DNA of 64,000 nucleotides, taken from the NCBI RefSeq assembly GCF_016862575.1, contig NZ_BONF01000016.1:220406-284405 (forward strand), written 5' to 3'. The stretch comes from Catellatospora bangladeshensis (GTDB lineage Bacteria; Actinomycetota; Actinomycetes; Mycobacteriales; Micromonosporaceae). This document shows positions 50,542 to 59,774 of this stretch, piece by piece (the stretch's first letter is position 1; the number at the start of each line of letters is the position of its first letter). The notes under the pieces were generated by a model. That model was given only the letters and a program-made list of their open reading frames with translations. It did not search any database and was not told where the DNA came from. Both the position numbers and the translations under genes were made by a program.

Positions 50542-52793
50542 CCACGGTGCATGTGGGGTTGCCGGCGGCGGTGGACGGCGGGGTGGGCGCGAGCCCGCAG
50601 CGGCCGGACGGGCGGCTGAAGGTGACCGGCGAGTTCGCGTTCTCGTCGGATCTGTGGGCCGACGACATGCTGTGGGGTGCGACGCTGCGCAGCCCGCACC
50701 CGCGCGCGCGGATCACCGCGCTGGACATCGGCCCGGCGCTGCGGGTGCCGGGCGTGTACGCCGTGCTGACCCACGAGGACGTGCCGGGCGCGCCGCTCTA
50801 CGGCCTGGAGCACGTCGATCAGCCGGTGCTCGCCGCCCGGGAGATCCGTTACCAGGGCGAGCCGATCGTGATCGTGGCCGCCGACCACCCGGAGACCGCG
50901 CGCCGCGCGGCCCGCCTGGTCGAGGTCGCCTACGACGTGCTCGACCCGGTGACGGAGCTTGCGGCGGCCCTCGACCCGGCCGGTCCGCAGGTGCACGCGG
51001 ACCGGCCGAACCTGCTGCGCCACGTGCCGATCCGGCGCGGCGACCCGCACGCCACGGCCGCGGTGGTGGTGACGGGGGAGTACGAGGTCGGCATGCAGGA
51101 CCAGGCATTCCTCGGCCCGGAGTCCGGCCTGGCCGTGCCCGCCGAGGACGGCGGCATCGACCTCTACATCGCCACCCAGTGGCTGCACGTGGACCAGCGG
51201 CAGGTCGCCGCCTGCCTGGGCCTGCCGCCCGAGAAGGTGCGGCTGACCCTGTCCGGGGTGGGCGGCGCGTTCGGCGCGCGGGAGGACCTGTCCATGCAGG
51301 TGCACGCCTGCATGCTGGCGCTGCATACGGGCCGCCCGGTGAAGATGGTGTACGGCCGCGAGGAGTCGTTCTTCGGCCACGTGCACCGGCACCCGGCCCG
51401 GCTGCGCTACGAGCACGGCGCCGACGCCGACGGCCGGCTCGTCTACGTGAAGGCGCGCATCCTGCTCGACGGGGGCGCGTACGCGTCCAGCACCGGCGCG
51501 GTGGTGGCCAACGCGGCGACGCTCGGCGTCGGCCCGTACGACGTGCCGAACGTGGTCATGGACGCGTACGGGCTCTACACGAACAACCCGCCGTGCGGGG
51601 CGATGCGCGGCTTCGGCGCGGTGCAGGCGTGCTTCGCGTACGAGTCGCAGATGGACAAGCTGGCGGCCGCGCTCGGCCTCGATCCGGTGGAGGTGCGGGT
51701 GCGCAACGCGCTGACCACCGGCGACCTGATGCCGACCGGGCAGGTCGTGGAGGGCCCGGCGCCGGTCGCCGAGCTGCTCCGGCTGGTCCGGGAGCGGCCC
51801 CCGGCCCCCGCCGTGGGGGACTTCCTGCCCGGCGGCACCGCGAACACGACCCGGGGCGAGGGCGTGGTGCGCGGCGTCGGGTTCGGCATCGGCATCAAGA
51901 ACGTGTGCTTCTCGGAGGGCTTCGACGACTTCGCCACCGCCCGGGTCCGGCTGGAGCTGGTCGGCGGGCGGCCCGCGGTGCTCGTGCACACGGCCGCGGC
52001 CGAGGTCGGGCAGGGCCTGGTCACCGTACAGGCGCAGATCGTGCGCACCGAGCTGGGCGTCGAGCAGGTCACCATCGCCCCCGCCGACACGGCCGTGGGC
52101 AGCGCGGGCTCGTCCTCGGCGTCACGCCAGACCTACATGACCGGCGGCGCCGTCCGCGCAGCCTGCCAGGCCATCCGCACCCGCCTGCTGGAGAGGTTAG
52201 GAAGGGCACCTTCTACTACGGATAACGATAAGAAGGTGCCCTTCCTTGCTCTCGAGGAGATCGCGGAGCTGCTGGGGGAGGGGGCGATCGAGGAGACGGT
52301 GGAGTGGCGGCACCGGCCCACCCATCCGCTCGACCCGGCGACCGGGCAGGGGGACGCGCATGTGCAGTACGCGTTCGCGGCGCACCGGGCCACCGTGGAC
52401 GTCGATCTGGAGCTGGGGCTGGTGAAGGTGGTCGAGATCGTGACCGCGCAGGACGTCGGCAAGGCGGTGAATCCGGGGGCCGTGGCGGGGCAGATCCAGG
52501 GCGGCACGGCGCAGGGGCTCGGGCTCGCGCTGATGGAGGAGATCCAGGTCGTGGACGGGAAGGTGCGCAATCCGTCCTTCACCGACTATCTGCTCCCTAC
52601 GATCATGGACATGCCGCCGATGTCGCTGGACGTGCTGGAGCTCGCCGACCCGCACTCGCCGTACGGGCTGCGCGGCGTCGGAGAACCGCCTACGATCTCG
52701 TCCACACCGGCTGTGGTGGCGGCGATACGCGCCGCAACCGGCGCGGCGCTGACCCGGGTGCCCGTACGGCCCGAACACATCGTGGGAGTGTGA
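50538..52793 (+). CDS. Xanthine dehydrogenase molybdopterin subunit with palindrome-encoded insert
   Basis: 751 residues. GVGGAFGARED, CGAMRGFGAVQACFAYE and the late catalytic Glu in RGVGEPPT mark the Mo-cofactor subunit. Hydroxylates hypoxanthine and xanthine to urate. Residues 554-570 (LGRAPSTTDNDKKVPFL) come from a family A palindrome, between RTRLLER and ALEEIAELLGEG, in a helical region where relatives are expected to run straight through. The frame is intact on both sides and the active-site Glu lies beyond it, so the protein may still work. Confidence 0.93.
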   Translation: MTTVHVGLPAAVDGGVGASPQRPDGRLKVTGEFAFSSDLWADDMLWGATLRSPHPRARITALDIGPALRVPGVYAVLTHEDVPGAPLYGLEHVDQPVLAAREIRYQGEPIVIVAADHPETARRAARLVEVAYDVLDPVTELAAALDPAGPQVHADRPNLLRHVPIRRGDPHATAAVVVTGEYEVGMQDQAFLGPESGLAVPAEDGGIDLYIATQWLHVDQRQVAACLGLPPEKVRLTLSGVGGAFGAREDLSMQVHACMLALHTGRPVKMVYGREESFFGHVHRHPARLRYEHGADADGRLVYVKARILLDGGAYASSTGAVVANAATLGVGPYDVPNVVMDAYGLYTNNPPCGAMRGFGAVQACFAYESQMDKLAAALGLDPVEVRVRNALTTGDLMPTGQVVEGPAPVAELLRLVRERPPAPAVGDFLPGGTANTTRGEGVVRGVGFGIGIKNVCFSEGFDDFATARVRLELVGGRPAVLVHTAAAEVGQGLVTVQAQIVRTELGVEQVTIAPADTAVGSAGSSSASRQTYMTGGAVRAACQAIRTRLLERLGRAPSTTDNDKKVPFLALEEIAELLGEGAIEETVEWRHRPTHPLDPATGQGDAHVQYAFAAHRATVDVDLELGLVKVVEIVTAQDVGKAVNPGAVAGQIQGGTAQGLGLALMEEIQVVDGKVRNPSFTDYLLPTIMDMPPMSLDVLELADPHSPYGLRGVGEPPTISSTPAVVAAIRAATGAALTRVPVRPEHIVGV
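52199..52246. repeat. Family A palindrome, copy 3, in frame inside xanthine dehydrogenase
   Basis: 16-bp perfect arms aggaagggcaccttct / agaaggtgcccttcct around actacggataacgata, in the opposite orientation to copies 1 and 2. In the gene frame it encodes RAPSTTDNDKKVPFL. Confidence 0.93.
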
Positions 52794-54311
52794 GTGACCG
52801 ACATCCTGAGCCCCGCGGCGGTCGAGTTCGTCACCGAGCTGCAGCGCCGCTTCCGCCCCCGGCGCGACGAGCTGCTGGCCGCGCGGGCGCGCCGCCAGGA
52901 GGAGCTGGACCGGACCGGCACGCTGGACTTCCTGCCGGAGACCGCTTCCATCCGGGAGGCCGAGTGGGCGGTGGCCGAGGCGCCGCCGGACCTGGTGGAC
53001 CGCCGCGTCGAGATCACCGGCCCGACCGACCGCAAGATGACGATCAACGCGCTCAACTCCGGCGCGAAGGTCTGGCTGGCCGACCTGGAGGACGCCAACA
53101 CGCCGCACTGGGCCAACGTGGTCGGCGGCCAGCGCAGCCTCTTCGAGGCGGTGCGCCGGACCATCAGCCTCCAGCAGGGCGACAAGCTCTACGCGCTGCA
53201 CCCCGGGCCGCTGCCCACCATCGTGGTGCGCCCGCGCGGCTGGCACCTGGACGAGCGCCACTTCGAGGTGGACGGCTCGCCGGGCGTCGCCGCGCTGGTC
53301 GACTTCGGGCTGCACTTCTTCCACAACGCCGCCGAGCTGCTGGCCCGCGGCAGCGGGCCGTACTACTACCTGCCCAAGATGGAGAGCCATCTGGAGGCGC
53401 GGCTGTGGAACGACGTGTTCTGCGCCGCGCAGGAACTGCTCGACATCCCGCACGGCAGCATCCGGGCCACCGTGCTGATCGAGACGATCACCGCCGCGTT
53501 CGAGATGGACGAGATCCTCTGGGAGCTGCGCGAGCACGCCAGCGGCCTGAACGCGGGCCGGTGGGACTACCTGTTCAGCCTGATCAAGAAGTTCCGGGCG
53601 CACGCCTCGTACACGCTGCCCGACCGGGCCGACGTGACCATGGCCGCGCCCTTCCTGCGGGCGTACGCGCAGCTGCTCGTGAAGACCTGCCACCGGCGGG
53701 GCGCGTTCGCGATGGGCGGCATGGCGGCGTTCATCCCCAACCGGCGCGACCCCGAGGTGACCGCGACCGCGCTGGCCAAGGTGCGCCAGGACAAGGAGCG
53801 TGAGGCCGCCGACGGCTTCGACGGCTCCTGGGTGGCGCATCCGGACCTGGTGCCGGTCTGCCTGGAGGTCTTCGACAAGGCGCTCGGCGGGCAGCCGAAC
53901 CAGCTCGACCGGCAGCGGCCGGACGTCCAGGTGGCCGCGCGCGACCTGCTCGACGTGAGCACGGTGCCGGGCGCGATCACGCGGGCGGGGCTGCGCACCA
54001 ACATCGACGTCGGCATCCGCTACATCCAGTCCTGGCTCAGCGGCAACGGCGCGGCGGCCATCAACAACCTGATGGAGGACGCCGCGACCGCCGAGATCTC
54101 CCGCTCCCAGCTGTGGCAGTGGATGCACAACGGGGCGACCCTCGACGACGGCACTCCGATCAGTCGTGAGCTGCTGGAAGGCATGATCGAGGCGGAGATG
54201 GCAGCGCTGGGCCCGGACTTCGCGACCGCGCGCAAGCTGTTCGAGCAGGTGGCCCTGGCCGACGACTTCACCGAGTTCCTGACCGTGCCGGCCGGCGAGC
54301 TGATCGACTGA
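52794..54311 (+). CDS. aceB: Malate synthase A
   Basis: 505 residues from GTG 52794. The [19 protein letters not shown] signature and acetyl-CoA site [15 protein letters not shown] identify malate synthase. It condenses glyoxylate and acetyl-CoA to malate. No isocitrate lyase is nearby; its place in the purine cluster suggests it serves glyoxylate formed from ureidoglycolate. Confidence 0.95.
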   Translation: MTDILSPAAVEFVTELQRRFRPRRDELLAARARRQEELDRTGTLDFLPETASIREAEWAVAEAPPDLVDRRVEITGPTDRKMTINALNSGAKVWLADLEDANTPHWANVVGGQRSLFEAVRRTISLQQGDKLYALHPGPLPTIVVRPRGWHLDERHFEVDGSPGVAALVDFGLHFFHNAAELLARGSGPYYYLPKMESHLEARLWNDVFCAAQELLDIPHGSIRATVLIETITAAFEMDEILWELREHASGLNAGRWDYLFSLIKKFRAHASYTLPDRADVTMAAPFLRAYAQLLVKTCHRRGAFAMGGMAAFIPNRRDPEVTATALAKVRQDKEREAADGFDGSWVAHPDLVPVCLEVFDKALGGQPNQLDRQRPDVQVAARDLLDVSTVPGAITRAGLRTNIDVGIRYIQSWLSGNGAAAINNLMEDAATAEISRSQLWQWMHNGATLDDGTPISRELLEGMIEAEMAALGPDFATARKLFEQVALADDFTEFLTVPAGELID

Positions 54312-55540
54312 TGTCGTCACCGGCCGGAGAGTTCCTGGGGGTGCCCCGGGAGCCGCGCGACGGGACGAGCCGGGTGCCGCTGCCCGAGCTGGACCGGCGG
54401 CTGGCCGTGGCCGACGGCGTGCTGCGCGACCGGTGGCCGGGCGAGCCGCCCGGCCGCCAGCCGCTGCACACCGTGTACGTGCCCGCCGACCGGGTGCGCA
54501 CCGGCCTGGCGCAGCGCTGGGGCGAGCAGGCGCTCGCGGCGCTGTCCGAGCACGGGCTGCCCTACCCGGTGGAGCTGCACGAGCGGATCAGCCGGAAGCT
54601 CGCGACCGAGCCGATCGAGGACCTGCGGGTCGACTTCGAGGACGGCTACGGCCGCCGCGAGGACGCCACCGAGGACGCGCACGCGCGTGCCATGGCCGCG
54701 TTCATCGCGGGGCGCCCGGCGCCGTTCTGCGGCATCCGGATCAAGAGCCTGGAGGCCGACACCAGGGCGCGGGCGGTGCGCACGCTGGAGCGTTTCCTCG
54801 ACGCGCTGGGCACGATCCCGCCCGGCTTCGTGATCACGCTGCCCAAGGTCAGCTCGGTGGGCCAGGTCGAGGCCATGGTCTATCTGTGCCGCCTGCTCGA
54901 ACCCGCCGCCGGGCAGCTGCGCTTCGAGCTGCAGGTGGAGATGCCACAGGCGGTGCTCGGGCCGGACGGCCGGTGCCCGCTGCCCGCGATGATCCACGCC
55001 GCCCAGGGCCGTTGCACGGGGCTGCACTACGGCACGTACGACTACTCGGCGGCGCTGGGCATCGCGGCGGCGTACCAGTCGATGGAGCATCCCGCGGCCG
55101 ACCACGCCAAGGCGGTCATGCAGGTCGCGGCGGCGGGCACGGGCGTACGCGTCGCCGACGGCTCCACCAACGTGCTGCCCGTCGGTGACACGGACGCCGT
55201 GCACGCCGCGTGGGCGCTGCACCTGCGGCTCGTGCGCCGGAGCCTGGAGCGCGGCTTCTACCAGGGCTGGGACCTGCACCCGGCGCAGCTGCCGACGCGC
55301 TACGCGGCGGCGTACACCTTCTTCCGGGAGGGGGCGCCGGCCGCGGCGACGCGGCTGCGGGCGTGGCTGGCCGGCCGCGACAGCGCCGCGCAGCGGGAGA
55401 GCGGCGCCCGCGACACCGGCTACCTCGACGAACCCGCGACGGCGCGGGCACTGGCCGGATTCCTGCGGCGCGCGCTGGAATGCGGCGCGCTGCATTCCGG
55501 TGAATTCGGCGTCGATCGATCTATGCTGGACGGGCTGTGA
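54311..55540 (+). CDS. Citrate-lyase-beta/HpcH-like protein (DUF6986)
   Basis: 409 residues. A TIM barrel with DLRVDFEDGYGRRED, FVITLPKVSSVGQVEAM and ELQVEMPQAVLG resembles the HpcH/HpaI and citrate lyase beta families (metal Glu/Asp). Co-translated with malate synthase (1-nt overlap) and allantoinase. It may cleave or form a C-C bond in glyoxylate or ureidoglycolate metabolism; the reaction is unknown. Confidence 0.78.
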   Translation: MSSPAGEFLGVPREPRDGTSRVPLPELDRRLAVADGVLRDRWPGEPPGRQPLHTVYVPADRVRTGLAQRWGEQALAALSEHGLPYPVELHERISRKLATEPIEDLRVDFEDGYGRREDATEDAHARAMAAFIAGRPAPFCGIRIKSLEADTRARAVRTLERFLDALGTIPPGFVITLPKVSSVGQVEAMVYLCRLLEPAAGQLRFELQVEMPQAVLGPDGRCPLPAMIHAAQGRCTGLHYGTYDYSAALGIAAAYQSMEHPAADHAKAVMQVAAAGTGVRVADGSTNVLPVGDTDAVHAAWALHLRLVRRSLERGFYQGWDLHPAQLPTRYAAAYTFFREGAPAAATRLRAWLAGRDSAAQRESGARDTGYLDEPATARALAGFLRRALECGALHSGEFGVDRSMLDGL

Positions 55541-56835
55541 ACTACGACCTCATCCTCCGCTCGCGCCGGACGCTGCTGCCCGGCGGCGAGCAGCCCGCCG
55601 ACGTCGGCGTCCGCGACGGCGTCATCGCCGCGGTCGCCGGGCACCAGGCGCTGACCGGCCACGACGTGATCGACCTGGGCGAGTGCGCGCTGCTGCCCGG
55701 CCTCGTCGACACGCACGTGCACGTCAACGAGCCCGGCCGCACCGAGTGGGAGGGCTTCGACACCGCCACCCGGGCCGCCGCGGCGGGCGGCGTCACCACG
55801 ATCGTCGACATGCCGCTGAACTCGATCCCGCCCACCGTGGACCCGCACGCACTGTGGGTGAAGCGCGCCGCGGCGGCCGAGCAGTGTTATGTGGACGTCG
55901 GCTTCTGGGGCGGCGCCGTGCCCGGCAACCTGAAGTCCCTGCCCGCGCTGCACGAGCAGGGCGTGTTCGGGTTCAAGGCGTTCCTCATCGACTCCGGCGT
56001 GCCCGAGTTCCCGCCGCTGGACCCCGCGGGGCTGGCCGACGCGCTGGCCGCCGTCGACGCGCTGTTCGTGGTGCATGCCGAGGATCCCGCACTGGTCGGC
56101 GAAGCGCACGGCACGCGCTTCGCCGACTTCGTCGCGTCCCGCCCGGCGCGGGCCGAGGCGAGCGCCGTCGCCGCGGCGATCGAGGCGGCCCGGCACACCG
56201 GGGCCCGGGTGCACATCCTGCACCTGGCCGCCGCCGACGCGCTGCCGCTGCTGGCCGCCGCGCGCCGCGAGGGCGTCCGGGTCACCGCCGAGACCTGCCC
56301 GCACTACCTCGTGCTCGACGCGGCCGACGTGCCCGACGGGGCGACGCAGTACAAGTGCTGCCCGCCGATCCGGGACCGGTCCCATCAGGACGCGCTGTGG
56401 GAGGCGCTGGCCGACGGTCTGATCGACTGCGTGGTGTCGGACCACTCGCCGTGCCCGCCGGAGCTGAAGCGGGGCGACTTCGGCAGCGCCTGGGGCGGCA
56501 TCGCCTCGGTGCAGCTCGGCCTGCCGCTGGTGTGGACGGCGGCGCGGCGGCGCGGGCACAGCCTGGCGGACGTGGTGCGCTGGATGGCCGCCAACACCGC
56601 CGGCCTGGTCGGGCTGGGCCGCAAGGGGCGCATCGCCGAGGGTGCCGACGCCGACCTGGTCGCGTTCGACGCCGACGCCGAGTTCACCGTGGACGCCGCC
56701 ACGCTGCTGCACCGGCACCATGTGTCGCCGTACCACGGCCGGAAGCTGCGCGGCGTGGTCCGCGACACCTGGTTGCGCGGCCGCCTCGCCGGCGCCGAGC
56801 CGATCGGCCGCCTGCTGGAACGGGGGCGTCCGTGA
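55537..56835 (+). CDS. allB: Allantoinase
   Basis: 432 residues from GTG 55537 (overlapping the previous stop). Metal motif DTHVHVNEPGRTEWEGF, carbamylated Lys in FGFKAFL, HILHLAAAD, VVSDHSPC. Hydrolyses allantoin to allantoate. Follows the glyoxylate genes and precedes allantoicase. Confidence 0.94.
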   Translation: MNYDLILRSRRTLLPGGEQPADVGVRDGVIAAVAGHQALTGHDVIDLGECALLPGLVDTHVHVNEPGRTEWEGFDTATRAAAAGGVTTIVDMPLNSIPPTVDPHALWVKRAAAAEQCYVDVGFWGGAVPGNLKSLPALHEQGVFGFKAFLIDSGVPEFPPLDPAGLADALAAVDALFVVHAEDPALVGEAHGTRFADFVASRPARAEASAVAAAIEAARHTGARVHILHLAAADALPLLAAARREGVRVTAETCPHYLVLDAADVPDGATQYKCCPPIRDRSHQDALWEALADGLIDCVVSDHSPCPPELKRGDFGSAWGGIASVQLGLPLVWTAARRRGHSLADVVRWMAANTAGLVGLGRKGRIAEGADADLVAFDADAEFTVDAATLLHRHHVSPYHGRKLRGVVRDTWLRGRLAGAEPIGRLLERGRP

Positions 56836-56860
56836 CCGCCGAGCAGAGGGAGGCGATCGG

Positions 56861-57847
56861 GTGACCTTCGAGGAGCTGCTGGATCTGGCGTCGCGCAACG
56901 TCGGGGGCAGCGTCGTCGCGGCCAACGACGAGTTCTTCGCCGAGCGCGACAACCTGATCAACCCGTGGGCGCCCACCTTCACCCCGCGCACCTTCGGCGC
57001 CAAGGGCCAGGTGTACGACGGCTGGGAGACCCGCCGCCGGCGCGAGCCCGGCCACGACCACGCCGTGCTCCGGCTCGGCGTGCCCGGCGTCGTGCACGGC
57101 GTCGTCGTGGACACCGCGTTCTTCACCGGCAACTACCCGCCCGAGGCGGCGGTGGACGGCTGCCGCCTGCCCGGCTACCCGTCCCCTGACGAGCTGGCCG
57201 GGGCCGACTGGTTCCCGCTGGTCGAGCGCGCGGCGCTGCACGGCGACACGCGCAACCGGTTCACCGTCGGCGCGAGCCGCGTGGTCACCCACGTCCGGCT
57301 CACCATCCACCCCGACGGCGGGGTCGCCCGGCTGCGGGTGTACGGCGAGCCCGTGCCCGACCCCGAGCTGCTGCCCGACACGTGCGACCTGGCCGCGGCC
57401 GAGATCGGCGGGCGCGTCACCGACTGCAGCGACCGCTTCTACGGCTCACCCGGCAACCTGCTGCTGCCCGGCCTGGCCGCGAGCATGGGCGAGGGCTGGG
57501 AGACGCGGCGGCGCCGCGACCACGGCAACGACTGGGTGCGGGTACGCCTGGCTGCGCCGGGCGTGCTCCGCCTGGCCGAGCTGGACACCTCGCACTTCAA
57601 GGGCAACGCCCCGGGCTGGGCGCGGCTGACCGGCGGGGACGGCGAGCCGCTGCTGCCCCGGGTCCGGCTGCAGCCCGACACCCGTCACCGGTTCCGGCTC
57701 GCCCACGACGGGCCGGTGGACGAGGTGCGCCTGGACATCTACCCCGACGGCGGCATGGCCCGGCTGCGCCTGTACGGCAGCCTCACGGCCGGCGCCCGGG
57801 AGAGGCTCGCCGCACAGTGGGCGGATCGGGAGGCAGGGGGAGGATGA
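56861..57847 (+). CDS. alc: Allantoicase
   Basis: 328 residues from GTG 56861 with GGGAGG 7 nt upstream. Two homologous beta-sandwich halves, each with (D/E)GWETRRRR, typical of allantoicase. Cleaves allantoate to ureidoglycolate and urea. No urease or ureidoglycolate lyase is recognised in the window. Confidence 0.93.
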   Translation: MTFEELLDLASRNVGGSVVAANDEFFAERDNLINPWAPTFTPRTFGAKGQVYDGWETRRRREPGHDHAVLRLGVPGVVHGVVVDTAFFTGNYPPEAAVDGCRLPGYPSPDELAGADWFPLVERAALHGDTRNRFTVGASRVVTHVRLTIHPDGGVARLRVYGEPVPDPELLPDTCDLAAAEIGGRVTDCSDRFYGSPGNLLLPGLAASMGEGWETRRRRDHGNDWVRVRLAAPGVLRLAELDTSHFKGNAPGWARLTGGDGEPLLPRVRLQPDTRHRFRLAHDGPVDEVRLDIYPDGGMARLRLYGSLTAGARERLAAQWADREAGGG

Positions 57848-57850
57848 AGC

Positions 57851-58402
57851 ATGGCCGTCGGGGGATTGCTGCTCGCCGCGGGGGCGGGCCGGCGCTACGG
57901 GATGCCCAAGGCGTACGCGTCGGTGCCGGGCGACGGGGAACTGATGGTGCAGCGCGGGCTGCGCACGCTGCGCGAAGGTGACTGCGATCCGGTGGTGGTG
58001 GTGCTCGGCGCGGGCGCGGAACGGGCGCCACAGCTGCCCGGGGCGCTGGTCGTCGTGAACGAGGACTGGCCCAGCGGGATGGGCTCGTCGCTGCGGGCGG
58101 GGTTGGCGGCCCTGCCCGCGCAGGTGGACGCTGTAGTGGTGCTGCTGGTGGACACGCCCGGGATCACGGCCGAGGCGGTGCGCCGGGTCGGGTCCGGGGC
58201 CGGACCCGCCACCCTGCGCGTCGCCACGTACGGCGGGGACGGCGGGCATCCCGTGCTGCTCGGCCGGGACCACTGGGCGGGGGCGGCGGAGCTGGCCGTC
58301 GGCGACGTCGGCGCCCGGCCGTACCTGGCCCGGCACGAGGTCGAGACGGTGCCCTGCGACGACGTCTCCGACGGGGCGGACGTGGACGTGCCCCATGCGT
58401 GA
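57851..58402 (+). CDS. MobA/MocA-like molybdenum-cofactor nucleotidyltransferase
   Basis: 183 residues. LLAAGAGRRYGMPKA is the nucleotide-binding loop and GMGSSLRAGL a family signature of MocA-like enzymes that add CTP or GTP to molybdopterin. Serves the Mo subunit of xanthine dehydrogenase. Overlaps xdhC by 8 nt. Confidence 0.88.
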   Translation: MAVGGLLLAAGAGRRYGMPKAYASVPGDGELMVQRGLRTLREGDCDPVVVVLGAGAERAPQLPGALVVVNEDWPSGMGSSLRAGLAALPAQVDAVVVLLVDTPGITAEAVRRVGSGAGPATLRVATYGGDGGHPVLLGRDHWAGAAELAVGDVGARPYLARHEVETVPCDDVSDGADVDVPHA

Positions 58403-59534
58403 CGTGCTCGACGACCTGCTCCGCTGGTGGGAGCGGGGCGCGGTCACGGGCCTGGCGACGGTGGTGCGGACCTGGCAGTCCGCACCCCGCCGCCCCGGCG
58501 CCGCGATGCTCGTCGGGCCGGACGGGGAGGCCGTCGGCAGCGTGTCCGGCGGCTGCGTCGAAGCCGCCGTGTACGAGGTCGCCCAGCAGGTCGCCGCCGA
58601 CCCGGCGGCCGCGCCCGCGCGGGAGCGCTACGGCATCAGCGACGAGGACGCCTACGCCGCCGCGCTGACCTGCGGCGGCACCATCGAGGTGTTCGTCGAG
58701 CAGGTCTCCCGGGAGACGTTCCCGCAGCTCGGCGAGGTGGCGGCGGCGATCCGCGAGGGCCGGCCGGTGGCCGTGGCGACCTGCGTCGAGCCGGCCGACT
58801 CGCCGCGCTACGGCCGCCGCCTGGTGGTGTGGGAGCGGGGCACGGCGGGCTCGTTCGGGTCGCCCCGGCTCGACGACGCCGTCGCCGACGACGCCCGGGG
58901 GCTGCTCGCCGCCGGGCGCACCGGGATGCTGCACTACGGCATGGACGGCGAGCGGCGCGGCGACGCGATCGCGGTGTTCGTGAACGCGTACGCGCCGCCC
59001 GCCCGCATGATCGTGTTCGGGGCGATCGACTTCGCCGCCGCGGTGGCCCGGATCGGGCGCTTCCTCGGCTATCACGTCACCGTGTGCGACGCGCGGCCCG
59101 TGTTCGCGACCACCCGCCGCTTCCCGGCCGCCGATGAGGTCGTGGTGCAGTGGCCGCACCGCTACCTGGCCGACGAGGCGGCCGCGGGGCGCGTGGACGA
59201 GCGGACGGTGCTGTGCGTGCTCACCCACGACCCGAAGTTCGACGTGCCGCTGCTGGAGGTGGCGCTGCGGCTGCCCGTGGCGTACGTCGGCGCGATGGGG
59301 TCCCGCCGTACCCACGACGACCGGACCGCCCGGCTGCGCGAGCACGGCATGACCGAGGCCGAGCTGGGCCGCCTGCGCGCGCCGATCGGCCTGGACCTGG
59401 GCGCGCGCACGCCGGAGGAGACCGCCGTCAGCATCGCCGCCGAGATCATCGCCGTCCGCTGGGGCGGCACCGGCGCCACCCTCACCGACGTCCCCGGCCC
59501 CATCCACCACCAGGGCGTCCTCGCCGACCTCTGA
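58395..59534 (+). CDS. xdhC: XdhC-family cofactor insertion protein
   Basis: 379 residues. N-terminal XdhC_CoxI (WQSAPRRPGAAMLVG, GSVSGGCVE), C-terminal XdhC Rossmann (AYVGAMGSRRTHDD, APIGLDLGARTPEE). Binds and inserts sulphurated Mo cofactor into xanthine dehydrogenase. Last gene of the cluster. Confidence 0.92.
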   Translation: MRDVLDDLLRWWERGAVTGLATVVRTWQSAPRRPGAAMLVGPDGEAVGSVSGGCVEAAVYEVAQQVAADPAAAPARERYGISDEDAYAAALTCGGTIEVFVEQVSRETFPQLGEVAAAIREGRPVAVATCVEPADSPRYGRRLVVWERGTAGSFGSPRLDDAVADDARGLLAAGRTGMLHYGMDGERRGDAIAVFVNAYAPPARMIVFGAIDFAAAVARIGRFLGYHVTVCDARPVFATTRRFPAADEVVVQWPHRYLADEAAAGRVDERTVLCVLTHDPKFDVPLLEVALRLPVAYVGAMGSRRTHDDRTARLREHGMTEAELGRLRAPIGLDLGARTPEETAVSIAAEIIAVRWGGTGATLTDVPGPIHHQGVLADL

Positions 59535-59640
59535 CCCTGGCGACGGGCGGTCCCGCGCCACGCCGTGCCGCGCCGGGCCGTGCCGCGTGGCGGCGCGCTT
59601 GGCGCCTCGCGCCGCGACGCCTCCGGCCATGGTCACTGTC

Positions 59641-59681
59641 TCGTGTCGAAACCTATGGTCAGACCACGGGTTGTGACACGA
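59641..59681. terminator. Palindrome between xdhC and the SWIM gene
   Basis: tcgtgtcgaaacctatggt and its partial complement (15 of 19 paired) around CAG, in a 240-nt convergent gap. Could end transcripts from both sides; no other copy in the window. Nothing else is recognisable in this gap beyond a GC-rich gccgtgccgcg direct repeat near 59565-59590. Confidence 0.5.
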
Positions 59682-59774
59682 AACACCGATCTTCAGCGAC
59701 CCGGCGCAGCGGGTCGGCTTGGGGGAGCGCTCTGACCTAGCCTTTAGTCGGCCCAGTCCGGCGGCGGTGGCCGG

